A DNA stretch of 64,000 nucleotides, from contig JAEOAD010000034.1 in the NCBI GenBank assembly GCA_036365145.1, forward strand, positions 20,861,501 to 20,925,500, read 5' to 3'. The stretch comes from Orientallactaga sibirica (taxonomy: Eukaryota; Chordata; Mammalia; Rodentia; Dipodidae). The position numbers and the translations under genes are program-made. Below, in pieces: positions 46,706 to 58,767 of this stretch. The notes under the pieces were generated by a model. That model did not search any database. It saw only the letters and a list, made by a program, of their open reading frames with translations, and had not been told where the DNA came from. The stretch's first letter is position 1; every line of letters begins with the position of its first letter.

Positions 46706-48404
46706 TAGTCTTTAAGATGGTCCCATTTTGAGAAGGGAAAGTAGACAAGGTCTGCATGCCTTGCCTGGGACCACACTAACTACTGGAGTAAGTTCAGTTT
46801 TCCTCAAGGGTCTTGTTTCCTGTCTCCCATCTTAAAGACCTACTTTTATTTCAGGAGTCAGCTTCTATCAAAGCTTATCAACATTGGTTGATCCTGATTC
46901 CTATTGGCTTTGGTAATTGCCAATGTTTCTATCTGGCTTCATCTTTTAGCAGATCTCAATCAAGTAGAAATCTGGTATTTTTTTAATATCAGCACAATCA
47001 TGTCAGAAGAGATTCCCAAACCTTCTAGACACATTATGCCAAATACTTGGTATACACATTCACACTCCCCTGTTCCTGTGCTGAGATGTGTCTCTAACCT
47101 GTCCTTCCTGGATAAATACCTTTAATCCCTTAACCTTGGCTCAAACATTTGAGAGCTGTGAAAGAGCCAACTACATTGCTTTAAATTCTGGATGGACAAA
47201 ATAGGTCATTGTTACATGGGGAAGAGAATTAAAATCCATTTTTTTTAAAAGTTTTCCAGCATTTTATAGGCATCTACATTGTTGCCACTTTGTCAGACAC
47301 ACGTTTTATTTTCTTTTCTGTCTAGGCAAGAAATAGAAGAGAGAAAATGTGTGTTCTGCAGAAGTTTCATTTCAAAAATTGAAACCAGACCATACCAGGG
47401 TAGTCTGTGGTCTGACTGTATCAATGGACCTAGTCATATTTCATCTGAGCTTTTCTTAGGTATACTAAACCACAAATATGAATCTCATTATTTAGTCTAG
47501 ATGGAAACATTTTATGGATTAAGATTTAGGGACTTAATTTGGTTGGTCATGAAACTTCTGTTCAAGGAGTAGGAGGGAGAGAGGCACAAAACTCTACCAG
47601 GTTTTGTTTTTTTCATCCAAACACCTTATTAAAGGAAAATTCAATACTTGAGGGGTTTTATATTTAATATTAACCATTTGAATTGGGTCTAATGTGAAAT
47701 GCTAAACTAACTGTGACAGAACTATTTTCAGATTATCATCAGGCCTCAGATCACCAGAACCAAATACACTATGGAATGGGGAGTCATAGTGTTTTAGACA
47801 CAATGTTTGGTGTTGGGTATGCAGAAATGTATGTCTTATACATAGTTTCTGCCCTCATGGAGCTACATCCTTATAAGGTCTAATATTACACAAAGTACAT
47901 GCAAATTCACTGTAATTACTCTAATATGAGTACAAAGTAGAATTAACTAATTTCCTAATAAGATAATAGACATAATGAAGTCATCCAAAATATTTTAAAT
48001 GACATGTGATAGAAATAGTACCAGATTATATACCCAAATAATTCAGATGAAGAAAAGATCAAATTTGGCTTAGCTACCTGAGTATACTTCCAGTAATGGA
48101 TTTTTATTTTGGTTTCACCTTGAAGGACGGATAGGTCTGCCCACTCAAAAGCAGAAAGTGGGCTTTCTAGGAGCATTCAGGGTACTGTCACCAAATGGTA
48201 ACAGAAATAGCATCATCTCCAAGTGCCCATCAGTTTGCTTTATCCCACCCCCACTCATCCAATGACAACCACATAGCCCCATTAGATTATGAGCCTAGGA
48301 AATTGATAGTATTCCCCATGTCAGTTTTTGGAAGTGATGTAAACAAGTCAGGGTCTTCTCTCCTGTCCTTGGTCTCCGTGCAATAATATTGGAAGACAGT
48401 GCAA
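46706..48404 (+). other. Intron 1, no gene or young repeat seen
   Basis: 1.7 kb of unique AT-rich sequence; short open frames only. Confidence 0.4.
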
Positions 48405-48645
48405 AGCACAACTTTGGGATTCAGATGGACTTGAGTTCATATCCTCACTCCACAACTGAGTTGATACCTGGACTCATACAAACCACTTAATGACTTATCA
48501 CCTCAGCTTCTTCATCTGAAAAATGAAGATTAAAATTGTGCCTTATATATATTATTCTGCCTATAATTTGGGATGAATTTGAAATTGGATATTTAAAATC
48601 CTTAGCAGAACCTCTGGCAAAAATACTCACACTCAATGAATGATA
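48405..48645 (+). mobile_element. MIR SINE
   Basis: ACTTGAGTTCATATCCTCAC, AAACCACTTAATGACTTATC and AGCTTCTTCATCTGAAAAAT follow the MIR order. Confidence 0.7.
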
Positions 48646-48649
48646 GTTG

Positions 48650-49190
48650 ATAACATATTTGTACTTCTAGTATCACTGCTAATACATCAACCTCTCCCAG
48701 ATCTTCTAAGGTCCCTTCTACCGTCCTTCCTTCAAGAAGTCCTCCATGAACTTCCCAGACCAGAGTTCAGTTCTGTCATTCAGACTGACACTGGTACCAT
48801 GCCTATCTTATGTATCATCTTCTACTTTCTTTAATATCTGAGAAGAAAGAACAACTTCTTACTCAGCCTCTTTTTCCCATTGCCCTGAACATTGTGCAGC
48901 CCATCGTAAGTAAACAACAATTATCTTTTGAAAGAATCTCAACATGTATGCCCTTGAGTTTGGCTAAGGAGTACACCTCATGTCCATGGTTTATAGTGGT
49001 ACCTATGAGTATCATAACTATTAATCTTTGATACATAGTTTTAAAAGCAATTACACTTTGCTATCCTTCAGGAAGAAAATGTAAGCACTGTTACTATAGA
49101 AGCGTGTTTATCTTTTCTATTGTTGTGTCATTGATGCTTAAATGAAGGTATGGCACATGGTAGATATTTGATAAGTTTTAATTGAAAAGG
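48650..49190 (+). mobile_element. Possible L2-like fragment
   Basis: CCTTCAAGAAGTCCTCCATG recalls the L2 3' region and the end near 49160 has a CATGGTAGATATTTGATAAG-like terminus. Weak. Confidence 0.35.
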
Positions 49191-49605
49191 TAGGTAGATG
49201 CCTGGTTGGGTGGATGGGTGGATAAGCAAAAAAACAAAACAACAACAACAAAAAAAACTACATAATCAAGAAGTCTAGACACAGGTTTCCTTCAATTTCC
49301 TATCATTGATATTTTTCTCTGGAAACCACTACAATAGTAAGGCTAAGAATTAATGGAAAATTTTCCTATACACTCCTTTGATTTTATTTTTTATAGAATT
49401 ATTGAGGTGTAGTTGAAAAGTATCCATATATCACATGTAATCTAATATATCCACATTGTGAAATAGTTATCAGCATTGCGATAATTAACAAATCTATCAT
49501 CTTACACTTACTTACCTTATAACTACATGTGGTGAGAACACTGAAAAGCTCATGTCTTGGCAAATTTCAGGTCTACAATATCATTGACCATGGTAACAAT
49601 GTTGT

Positions 49606-49888
49606 ACATGTGCATTTTTAAAAAAATATTTTATTTATTTATTTGAGAGAGAGATGCAGAAATAGGCAGGTAGAGAGAGAGACAGAGACAGAGACAGAGA
49701 CAGAGACAGAGACAGAGAGAGAATGGGTGTGCCAGGGACTCCAGCCACTGCAAACAAACTCCAGATGCATGTGCCCCCTTGTGCATCTGGCTTATGTGGA
49801 TCTTGGGGAATCAAACCTAGGTCCTTTGGCTTTGCAGGCAAGTGCCTTAACCACTAAGCCATCTCTTCAGCCCACATGTGCATTTTTA
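49606..49888 (-). repeat. tRNA-derived SINE with 15-bp target duplication and (GAGACA)n
   Basis: ACATGTGCATTTTTA is exact at 49606-49620 and 49874-49888. The CT-rich segment has expanded into GACAGA hexamers (49681-49716). Hairpin pair at 49761-49769 and 49782-49790. Confidence 0.96.
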
Positions 49889-51069
49889 TTTGAGGGCCTT
49901 CCAGGGGACCAAGGAGGAGATAAACATCAGTCAAATTCCTTGGTCTAGAGGCAAAACCTTTTGGCTTTAATATTAGCTTTATCACTCATTGGCTGTGTGA
50001 CTCTCTGGGTATTTCAGTGTAATTGTTCCCATAAATAAGTATGTACTCAGATAAATATTTTTTTCACTCTGCTTAGTTGTATATGGCTGCCTGGAATGAT
50101 AGATTTAGGATAACTCTGTAGTGGGACTGCCCAGAAGTGTGTCATTATTGATTAAGAATGTCTGCTATATGCACCAGAATAAGTGTGGGTGCCACTGATT
50201 GGCCACCACTGGACTCGGTGATCATCTATATTTGCTGCTAAGACCAGATCAAGTATGATTTTTTGATTCTATAATCTTATTTCTGGCTGTGTATGGAAAG
50301 TACTGGGAATCTGGGCCAAGTGTTTTCCATTAAGAGCACAGTTTTGAAAGACTAAACCACAGACAGTCTGTTCTGGAGAAAGCCCTGGCTTGGCAACATG
50401 GACAACCATCCCAGCAGCAGCTCTGCCTCTGGGAAACCTTGGCCAAGAAACTGACCTCCCAGAAAAGAACCCCACCCAGCTCATTCACTCCCTTGTTCTG
50501 CTACTGAATTAGACTAGATAGGCTAGGGAAAGCCCTGGTCTGTAGCCACAGCCTCTTTACTCTTTTAGGATTTCAGAGTATCCCTGATGCTGGACTAGCT
50601 GCAACACTGAGGATTATACACTTCATTGAAAAAGCAACAGTGAGCTTCGAAAGACAAGTAGGGATTTAGGGAAGAAGGAGGTTTATAGCATTCTCTCACC
50701 TTCTGCAAACAAAAGACACAAGCTATCATGCCTACTACATAACAAGCCTCCTTCCTCTTAATTCCACTTGAATTATCTCATTGACTCTCCCCTTTTTACT
50801 TGCATTTGAAATAAATCCATTGTGTACTTGATATTAGTGTTGTCATTTTACCACTGAGAAGATTGAGGCCTACAGAGGCAATATTATGCATTCACATACA
50901 TTCATAGCTATGAGACAGAATCACTGCAAATGCCCATCTTTTTTTTTTTTTTTTTACCTAAAATAAACAAAAAATAAGAGTGGCAACTCCATGTGGCTCA
51001 TACTAGGAGGGAGAAGCAGAGGCAAGCTGATGTTCTGAAATATCCCATTAAATCTTCTTGGATATTTAT
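49889..51069 (+). other. Intron 1, unique stretch
   Basis: Unique sequence with a CCAAT/NFI-like CTGATTGGCCACCA block near 50196-50209. No exon seen. T-run at 50939-50956. Confidence 0.4.
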
Positions 51070-51250
51070 TTATTTTAGCTTTTTATAATTCTTCTCAGTA
51101 AGAATCTATTTATTTGCCCACCTACTTGACTGAACTTTGAATTCATTAGGAGCAATATCAAGCTGTCCATCACTGACCTGTGAAAGACTTGACAACCCCT
51201 AGCCTATCCCAAAGCCTTTTGTTACATTCCTTCAATGTATCTCTATTAAA
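51070..51250 (+). mobile_element. Possible L2 3' fragment
   Basis: GCCCACCTACTTGACTGAAC and ATTCATTAGGAGCAATATCA are L2-like. Weak. Confidence 0.35.
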
Positions 51251-51754
51251 TATAAGAATAGCTCAATTTTAAAATGAATTCATTATCAGGCCTCTGGGAC
51301 AATTGCTGCTTCCACTGCACTGCTATACTAACTGGGCACCACGTAAGGCACAATGATTCTTTCCTGAATGGATAATGGATCCTCAGTGCTGGGATTGAAA
51401 CTACCAGGCCTAAGAAGGGTCTTTGGTTTGTCACTTTAAGTTTTCTCAATTCTTTTTATGACCCAGGTTGTGCTGGATCAGTTGGCCTTGGAAAAAAATT
51501 CCACATGTAAGGCCATTTCCTGGCTCCTGGCTCTTCCTGACACATTCCAAGATGGAATTTATGGATGTTGGGAGGGATAAGGGGTGAGGAATTTCTAGAG
51601 CATTTAAAAACGTCTGTGTAAGCAGCCCCATGCTTGACTAACTGGGTGCAATAAAAGTCTCCCCTTTCCTATCAGCCAGAAGGAAACTTTGCTGTCCTAC
51701 ATGCCAGAATGATGTGGAAATAAATTCATTTGCATTTATGTTTTTTTTTCTACT

Positions 51755-52052
51755 TTGTATGTGTATGTGTGGGGTGCGTGTGTGTGTGCATGAATGTGGA
51801 GATCAGAGGACAGCCTTGTGTGTCAGTTCTCACCCTCCACCTTGTGTCTCTTGTTCACCACTCTCTATGGCAGACTAGCTGGCCTGTGAGCTTCCAAGGA
51901 TGCTCTTGTCTCTGCCTCCCATCTCACCATAGACACACTGAAATTATAAATGTGCTTTAATGCCCCTGGCTTCACATGGGTTCTGAAGATCCAAATTCAC
52001 GTTCTCATAGTTGCACAGCAATCGCTTTATCCACTGAGCAACCTCCCCAGCT
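51755..52052 (-). repeat. B2/B3-like SINE
   Basis: GTGTGTGTGTGCATGAATGT tail side, ATGGGTTCTGAAGATCCAAA, CACTGAGCAACCTCCCCAGC head. Confidence 0.78.
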
Positions 52053-52514
52053 CACATTTGCATCTTTTAAACAGTAACAGTCCCTCCAAATCTAGGACAC
52101 TCTACGTTTGTATCTAAGTCAAAAAGATAAATATATTCCATGAGTTGCTCAACATGGAATCACCCATAACTAATTCTGAAGTATATCTCCAGCCCATAAG
52201 GATATCCAGATAAGGATAAAACATATAAAACTGAAATCGTTTAGTGTTTATTCTCCAACTGTGACCAGGGAAAAAATTCAAAGACTGTTGATTCTTTCAT
52301 CTTGCAGCAATCTTTGTCCTGTGGTGAGCTACCTAAAAATAACCCTTAGTTTATCCCTTGCTGCTTCTAAAAGGTTAGCTCCAAACAACTCATCTAGGAA
52401 GATTGTCTGCTGTGGCTGTGGTGAAATTTGCCTTCTTCTCATCAATCCTCTCAGCACAACACACACAGAGACACACACACACACTTGCTTTGTCCTTTGA
52501 AGGCATAAAGACAA
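52053..52514 (+). other. Intron 1, nothing recognised
   Basis: Unique sequence ending in a CA-rich patch at 52457-52483. Confidence 0.4.
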
Positions 52515-52890
52515 GCCAGGGGCTAAGGAGATAGCTTGCTACACAAGCATAAAGGCTTGTGAGGGCCTGAGAACATCTGAGTTTGATTCCCCAGCCCAAC
52601 ATAGTTATATGGGCATGGCCAACATCCCCAGTCCTGTGTGGAGCAGAGACCAGAGAATGTCTGGGTCTTGGGAAAACTGTACTTCTGGGTTCAGAAACAG
52701 ATTCCATTCAAATAAATTCACAGATGAACAATACAGAAAAATATCCTATGTTCTCTGGCCTTCACATGAGTGCCACTGGGATACTGCATACACATATGCA
52801 TCACATGCATATACCACACACACCATCTAACACACGCACCACCGCCACCACACATGGTTCACATCTACATGCAGACAGAGAGAGAGACTA
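52515..52890 (+). repeat. B2/B3-like SINE
   Basis: GGGGCTAAGGAGATAGCTTG head, TGAGTTTGATTCCCCAGCCC, CA-rich end. Confidence 0.72.
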
Positions 52891-53267
52891 GCACCTGCTT
52901 CCATAGGATTATACATGGTAAACCTAACCCACATATCCCACTGAACAGAACATAGCCTTTCTCAGCTACAGGGTAATCAAGCACAGTCTGCAGGTCTGGC
53001 TCCTACAACGCAACTTTTCCAGGCCTTTCATTACCCATCATTTCCTTCAAAGATCAGAATTGACTTGTACTTTCTAGGGTCCTTATAGAGTATGCTGCTC
53101 ATCCTGAAATTTAAAAACCCTGACATTGGAACTTGATTCTTTCTGCCTAACCTAAATCTCTAAAACTGCAATCTTAAGCAAACCCCTCCCCAGGATTATC
53201 TTCAAAGAAGGCATAAACCAGCCAGTTGTCTGCAGAAGAATATTTTGCATTCTTAAAAGTTTATACA

Positions 53268-53475
53268 AACTGGAGAGATGGCTGAGCAGTTAAGACACTT
53301 GCCTGTAAAGCCTAAGGACCCAGGTTCAGTTCCCCAGTACCCATATAAGCCAGATGCACAAGGTGTCACATGCATCTGGAGTTTGTTTGCAGTGACTAGA
53401 GGCTCTGGCATGCCTGTTTTTTATCTCCCCTCTCTGTTTCTTGTAAATAAATCAATGAATAAAATGTTAAAAAGA
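53268..53475 (+). repeat. tRNA-derived lineage SINE
   Basis: AACTGGAGAGATGGCTGAGC head; perfect hairpin pair CCAGATGCA (53350-53358) and TGCATCTGG (53371-53379). Confidence 0.94.
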
Positions 53476-53714
53476 TTTTTTTAAAGTGTTTAGTTGCTTT
53501 GATATTTTCCTCTCAAGAATATGTATTTCTAGTTCTAGTAAGTTGATCTGACAAAGTCTTCCTTTCTCTTCCACCCATGATTTCTGCAACTTATCTGATT
53601 GAGGTCCAAGTTGCTAATGAATTTAGGACTAAATACAAGTAGGAGGTTAAACTCCAGTTAAAAAGAAAAAAAAAAAAAAAAAAACTATGATTTCTTGGTC
53701 GGTTTTGTTCCCAG

Positions 53715-53920
53715 AAGTGTAACAAAATAATAGTTTACTATTTATTGAGTGCCAACAATGGGACTGACACAGGTTGAGTGCTTATGAACATAACTGTAAT
53801 CCTTAATTCCTTCTAAAACGGTGTGACCCCTACTCCATAAACGAAGTCATGGTTTAGAAAGGATAGCTTTCAAAGTCACAAGGCTAGTGAATGGCCTAAG
53901 TGTGTCTAATTCTCAGAGGA
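53715..53920 (-). mobile_element. MIR SINE
   Basis: CCCCTACTCCATAAACGAAG and CAAAGTCACAAGGCTAGTGA read as an antisense MIR. Confidence 0.6.
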
Positions 53921-54103
53921 ACCATTTTCACTGACACTGAAGTTATGGTTGGTCTTTCTCAAGGCACAAAAATCCATCCATAATTCTCAGAGAACCATGA
54001 ACTAACACTTCACATGTGTGTGCACACATATGCACGTAAACACACACACAAACAGTCCTAGGATAATATCTTAATGGAAAAAAAAGTTAGAAAACTTCTT
54101 GTA

Positions 54104-54249
54104 GAGCTGGGAGCAGTGGCTCACACCTTTAGTCATGACACTCAGAAGGCTGAAATAGGAGGTTTGCCATGAGTTCCAGGCCAGCCTGGGCTATAGAGTG
54201 AGTTCCAGGTCAACCTCATCCTGGGCTAATAGTGAGACTGCCTCAAAAG
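54104..54249 (+). repeat. B1-type SINE, diverged
   Basis: GCTGGGAGCAGTGGCTCACA head and AATAGTGAGACTGCCTCAAA end. Confidence 0.85.
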
Positions 54250-54306
54250 AAAATCAAGTAACAAAAACCTCTTCTTAAATAATAAGTGGTCAAAATACCA
54301 CAACTA

Positions 54307-54495
54307 GGGCTGGAGAGATGGCTTAGAAGATAAGGTGTTTGCCTGCAAAGCCAAAGGACCCAGGTTTGATTCCCCAGGACCCACATAAGCCAGATTCACA
54401 AGGGTGTACATGTGTCTGGAGTTTGTTTGCAGTGGCTGAGGGCCATGGCATGCCCATTCTCTCTCTCATAAATAAGTAAATAAAAATTTTAAAAA
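54307..54495 (+). repeat. tRNA-derived lineage SINE
   Basis: GGGCTGGAGAGATGGCTTAG head. Flanks CCACAAC repeat on both sides (about 54298 and 54501). Confidence 0.94.
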
Positions 54496-54803
54496 AACAC
54501 CACAACGAAATGTTATAAGTGGCTAGTCTAAAGTGTGCAACTGTAAGAATGGTGTAGGCAGAGGGATGACTTATTAAAATCAGATAGCTCTTTGATTTGA
54601 ACTATATTCAAGGGTGTTCCCTAATGAATGAGGACAAGGAGTGACTTCATATTGTGTATGGATTCCTCTCTTATGAATCTAAGGTGTTGTTACAGTTAGA
54701 ATTGGAAATCACCCAAAGTTTAGCCATGCAGTCATATTCTCCCTCAATAATTTTTCAACCAGCACCCTACCTGGTTGTCCATACAGGTTAAAAGCCATAA
54801 TAA

Positions 54804-54965
54804 GGGGCTGGAGAGACTGCTTAGTGGTTAAGTCACTTGCCAGCAAAGCCAAATATTCCAGGTTCAGTTCCCCAGTATCCATGTAAAGCCAGATGCACAT
54901 GTGTCTGGAAGATCATTTGCAGTTGCTAGAGACACTGGTACACCTATTCCCTCTCTCTTTCTCAT
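54804..54965 (+). repeat. tRNA-derived lineage SINE, 3'-truncated
   Basis: GGGGCTGGAGAGACTGCTTA head; lacks the A-rich tail. Confidence 0.9.
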
Positions 54966-56080
54966 CCTCCTCAGGGTAACATGTTTCCCTCCATACTCTT
55001 GGCTCATTTTATCCTCCTTACTACTTATAGCTTGGCTTAAAATTCATCCTTTCCAATAACCCTGAACACTCTGATATTCTTTTGGCAATTTCTTTGATTT
55101 TCAAAGCCTATAAGCAATTAAATATTCTGCCATCAAAATTAAAACCATTTCATTCCTTCTTCCTTTGTTCCATAAATATAGATGAGTCCACTTTTTTCTC
55201 TTAATTATATTGCTAAATTAATTAAAGGCAAACACTTGATCTTATATTACTTTTTACCACCTATAGAACTGTGGTACCTGGAAACGTAGTGGGATTTTTT
55301 TCTGTTTAATCACAGAAGACATTAGATGTTCATGAACATCCTTGCTGAGCCCTCTAATGTTGTGGATCTTAGTTTGTACAATTAATTCAGAAGCATTCTG
55401 TCAGTCTCTTCTAAAGCCTGAAGGTTCTGGATAAAAATCAAGGGGAAGGGAATTTGAAGTGTAAGAAAGGCATACTAACTCTGTCAACAGCCACATAAAC
55501 AGAAAGAAGTTCAATGGAATTAAAACCTAGTTTGTCATCTCTTGTGCTTTATCTTAGCCCCTGCCTCCCATGACAAGAGAGAAAGGGGGCTGTTTAACTC
55601 TGGAGGGTCTGTAATTAGAGTCAGGAGTCACCAAACAACAGCTGGGACTGTCCTTCCCAGCACTACAATAACTCCCTCAGAGTAATAATAAACATGGAAT
55701 GGTGATGAATACACAGATGATTTCCAATTAATGTTCTCAGTTATATCACTCTTTCAATCATGTCATTAGCCATTATGATCTTCACTGTACACAAATTGAC
55801 ACAGGGGAAAGAAACTTACTAAATACAGTTTACTAAAAGGCTCAGATCTGAAACTGTGATATAAATCCATGTCTGTCTAATTCCAGAGTTTTGACATTTT
55901 CTCATTCCTTGCTGTCTCCCTACATTTCCCAAATAGTGTGTGAAGTCATTCCTTCAAGTTTGCAAAATCCATTTTATAGCCTCTGTACAACATATAATAA
56001 AGGAACAATAGGAGAGCTCTTCAATAGATTCTGTTAGTAGTAGAAACTCATAACTATTACTTTCCTTTGTTTTCTTGTAG
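54966..56080 (+). other. TNC: Intron 1, 3' end
   Basis: Mostly unique. A probable antisense MIR lies at 55740-55910. The segment 55430-55730 carries a GATA-type TTTATCTTAG and an E-box CAGCTG. Ends in the exon 2 acceptor. Confidence 0.5.
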
Positions 56081-56204
56081 AAGATCATTCTTTCAATATT
56101 GTGAACTGCCGGCTTGTATTATACTCAGCACTTCTAAATCTCAAATTCCCCTGGGAGTAAGACAATATACAACTCCAAAGACATTTAGCCAACCCATCTC
56201 CAGC
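56081..56204 (+). other. TNC: TNC exon 2, 5' UTR part
   Basis: The acceptor is a good polypyrimidine tract ending TTGTAG at 56080. The 124 bases before the start codon contain no ATG, so the whole predicted leader (exon 1 plus this part) lacks upstream start codons. The reading frame stays open upstream into the intron to an ATG at 56067, but that ATG lies before the acceptor and is not in the mature message. Confidence 0.9.
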
Positions 56205-56661
56205 ATGGGGGCTGTGACTTGGCTGTTGCCAGGCATCTTCCTAGCTTTGTTTGCCCTACCTTGTGAAGGTGGGGTCCTCAAGAAAGTCATCAGGCACAAG
56301 CGACAGAGTGGGGTGAATGTCACCCTGCCAGAGGAGAATCAGCCAGTGGTATTCAATCATGTCTACAACATCAAGTTGCCTGTGGGGTCACAATGTTCAG
56401 TAGATCTGGAGTCAGCCAGTGGGGAGAAAGACTTGACTCCTACACCAGAGTCCAGCAGAAGCTTCCAGGAACACACAGTGGATGGAGAAAATCAAATCGT
56501 ATTTACACATCGCATCAACATCCCCCGCCGAGCCTGTGGCTGTGCTGCTGCTCCTGATGTGAAGGAGCTCCTGACCAGGCTGGAGGAGTTGGAGATGCTG
56601 GTGTCTTCCCTTCGGGAGCAGTGCACCATGGGAGCAGGCTGCTGTCTCCAACCTGCAGAAG
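56205..56661 (+). CDS. TNC: TNC exon 2 coding part: signal peptide, assembly domain, heptads
   Basis: Encodes residues 1-152 plus the first base of codon 153. The start ATG at 56205 has A at -3 and G at +4. Residues 1-22 are a secretion signal (hydrophobic [12 protein letters not shown]). Residues 23-110 form the tenascin assembly domain with Cys64. Cys111 and Cys113 precede the heptad coiled coil (about 118-139, leucines in a and d positions), which trimerises the arms; Cys140, 146 and 147 follow. These cysteines are conserved in vertebrate TNC and link trimers into hexabrachions. N38-V-T is a possible N-glycosylation site. A furin-like RHKR lies at 30-33. The donor is GAAG followed by GTAGGA. 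The only oddity is a cysteine at residue 20, inside the signal peptide. Confidence 0.97.
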
Positions 56662-56784
56662 GTAGGAGCTAGGGATGGTTGTCCCCTTCCTGTGCAGGGA
56701 AGGATTTCTGAGTAGTTTTCAAAGTGAGTTCCCTAAGAAACCAGCTCGATGAGCTGTTCATTTAATTAAATGAAAAACCTTTTG

Positions 56785-57116
56785 GCATATGTGTGTATAT
56801 GCAAGTTCATGCACATGTGTCTGGAGGTGCACATTTGCGTGGGTGTATGTGGAGGCCAGAGGTCAATGTTGAGTCTTCTTTAATCACTCTTGAGCATACT
56901 CACTGAGACAAGGTTTGTTAGTGAACCCAGAGCTCACAGATAGGACTAGCCTAGCTAGCCAGCTTGCCCTGGGGATCCGCCTGATTCTGCCTTCTGAGCC
57001 CTGGGATTACAGGTGTACATCACTATGCTCACATTTATGTGGGCTCTGGTGACTGGAGTTCACATCCTCACATTTGCACAGCAAGTGCTCTATCAACTGA
57101 GCCATCTTGCCAGCTC
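56785..57116 (-). repeat. B2/B3-like SINE
   Basis: Antisense: GTGTATATGCAAGTTCATGC tail side, GCGTGGGTGTATGTGGAGGC, CAACTGAGCCATCTTGCCAG head. Starts about 120 bases after the exon 2 donor. Confidence 0.78.
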
Positions 57117-57354
57117 CCCAAAAGATTTTACACCGAATAAATGTGGAGAATGTAGCCATCTCTCTCCTGCTCTTAAAGAAGACCAGTAACAAACATTTCT
57201 CACAGTATTTTTTAGTCTTTTATGAAGTATGCTGTTTAAAATCCTATTTTACTTCAATTATATGTTGCTAAAACACACTTGATCCTAAAATCTACTGACT
57301 GTCTACCCCTCTGAACATACCATGAAATTTCTTTCCCAAAAGAGCATGCTCTTA

Positions 57355-57480
57355 AAGACACTGCTATAGCCTTATCACCCTATAATACAAATAAAGAAAC
57401 TGAGGCCAAGAGGAGGTGAGCTTTTCAGGGTCTTCCAATGAGAGGCTTGGATAAATCTTAACACACAGTGCTCTGTGTCC
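57355..57480 (-). mobile_element. MIR-like SINE
   Basis: AAATAAAGAAACTGAGGCCA is the antisense MIR core. Confidence 0.55.
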
Positions 57481-57669
57481 CTGTGTTCCTACAAATATAT
57501 AGTGCTACCTGGGTGATGCTGAGTTAGTGGGAATTGGATGGAGTGGGATTTTCCAGTATAATACCACACTAACTGTGATCATGATGTGGCCATAGTCATA
57601 ACTTAAGACCCCTATATATGCCAGCCACTATAATTACTATAATTTGGATTCTCCCAACAACTCTATAAT

Positions 57670-57768
57670 TTTTATTTATTTATTTTTGTTTATTGTGGGG
57701 TAGGGAATTGAACTCTGGTCCTCATGCTTGCAAGGCAAGCATTTTACCAGCTGAGTTCTCTCCAGCCC
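57670..57768 (-). repeat. ID/B4-like SINE fragment
   Basis: TAGGGAATTGAACTCTGGTC, then CTTGCAAGGCAAGCATTTTA and TCTCCAGCCC: an antisense tRNA-like head. Confidence 0.7.
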
Positions 57769-58272
57769 TGCAAAACCCTTTAAAAACTTCCCTTCTGCAG
57801 AGCTAAGAATTTAGATTTAAGAAATTAACCCACTTTCACAAGACTTCTCAAGAACAAAGAGAGATACAGACTTTGAATGTATCTGAGTGTCTCCAGATCT
57901 CACACTGTCCCATGGATAGCCTGTGCCCATGTGCAGCCCCATTCAGGAATTATGCAGCCTTAGAAATTATGTTTTTATCTTCCTTCCTTGAGATCCATAG
58001 AGCTTCAGAAGTTTTGACTTCACATCAGAAACTAAAACAGTCTCTATTTCTATCACTCAGAAAATACTTCCAAAAAGTACTTGGATGATATCAAGCATAG
58101 ACTTAATCTCCATAAGTAGGAAGTACTATGGGACTTAAAAATCTTAAGGTAACTTTTTAATGTTTTCTTTATGTATAAATTAGTTCATTTTCTGTCTGCC
58201 AAGTCCCTGAAAAATATGTAAGTGACAAAACACAACAGGATTAAAGCTAGAGTAGGTTGAAATAATTATTTA
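57769..58272 (+). other. Intron 2, nothing recognised
   Basis: Unique sequence. Confidence 0.4.
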
Positions 58273-58580
58273 AAATTGTGCTATCTAATAAAAATACATG
58301 TGACCACAAAAATATTCTTACATTTGTCAGTAGCCATATTAAATAAAGTACAAATAAATAGGTGAACAATTCAACTTATATTTTATTTAAGTCAATATAA
58401 CCAAATACCAATTTTCAATTTATAACTGGCATAAAGATCATTACTGTATATTTAGCATTTTATTATTTTGTGTTAACTATTCCAAATCTGGTGTGCATTT
58501 TATACTTAAAGCATATCTCAGCTAAGCTACAATTTTCATTGCCTGACAGTCATATATGGCTAATGACCACCATACTGGAC
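58273..58580 (-). mobile_element. Ancient DNA-transposon-like repeat
   Basis: GTGCTATCTAATAAAAATAC at one end and CATATATGGCTAATGACCAC at the other match a widespread old mammalian element. Family not assigned. Confidence 0.5.
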
Positions 58581-58767
58581 AAGACACATTATGTTCTCAC
58601 TTTTTAAACTTTAAAAAAAAAAATAGTCCATTCTTCCAAATGTCATTGAGGAGATGATACCCTGTAAATGATCTGTGCCTAGCTACAAAGACTGCAATAA
58701 TGAATTGTGTCTTCTCCTTGATCTCCATGAAGTTCAGAGAAGTGACTCTTGAAAGAGGAGCCAAGTG

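Noticed and set aside
56067..56672. Longer TNC start at 56067
   Set aside because: This ATG lies upstream of the exon 2 acceptor (AG at 56079-56080), so it is intronic; 56205 matches the known TNC start and has a strong context.
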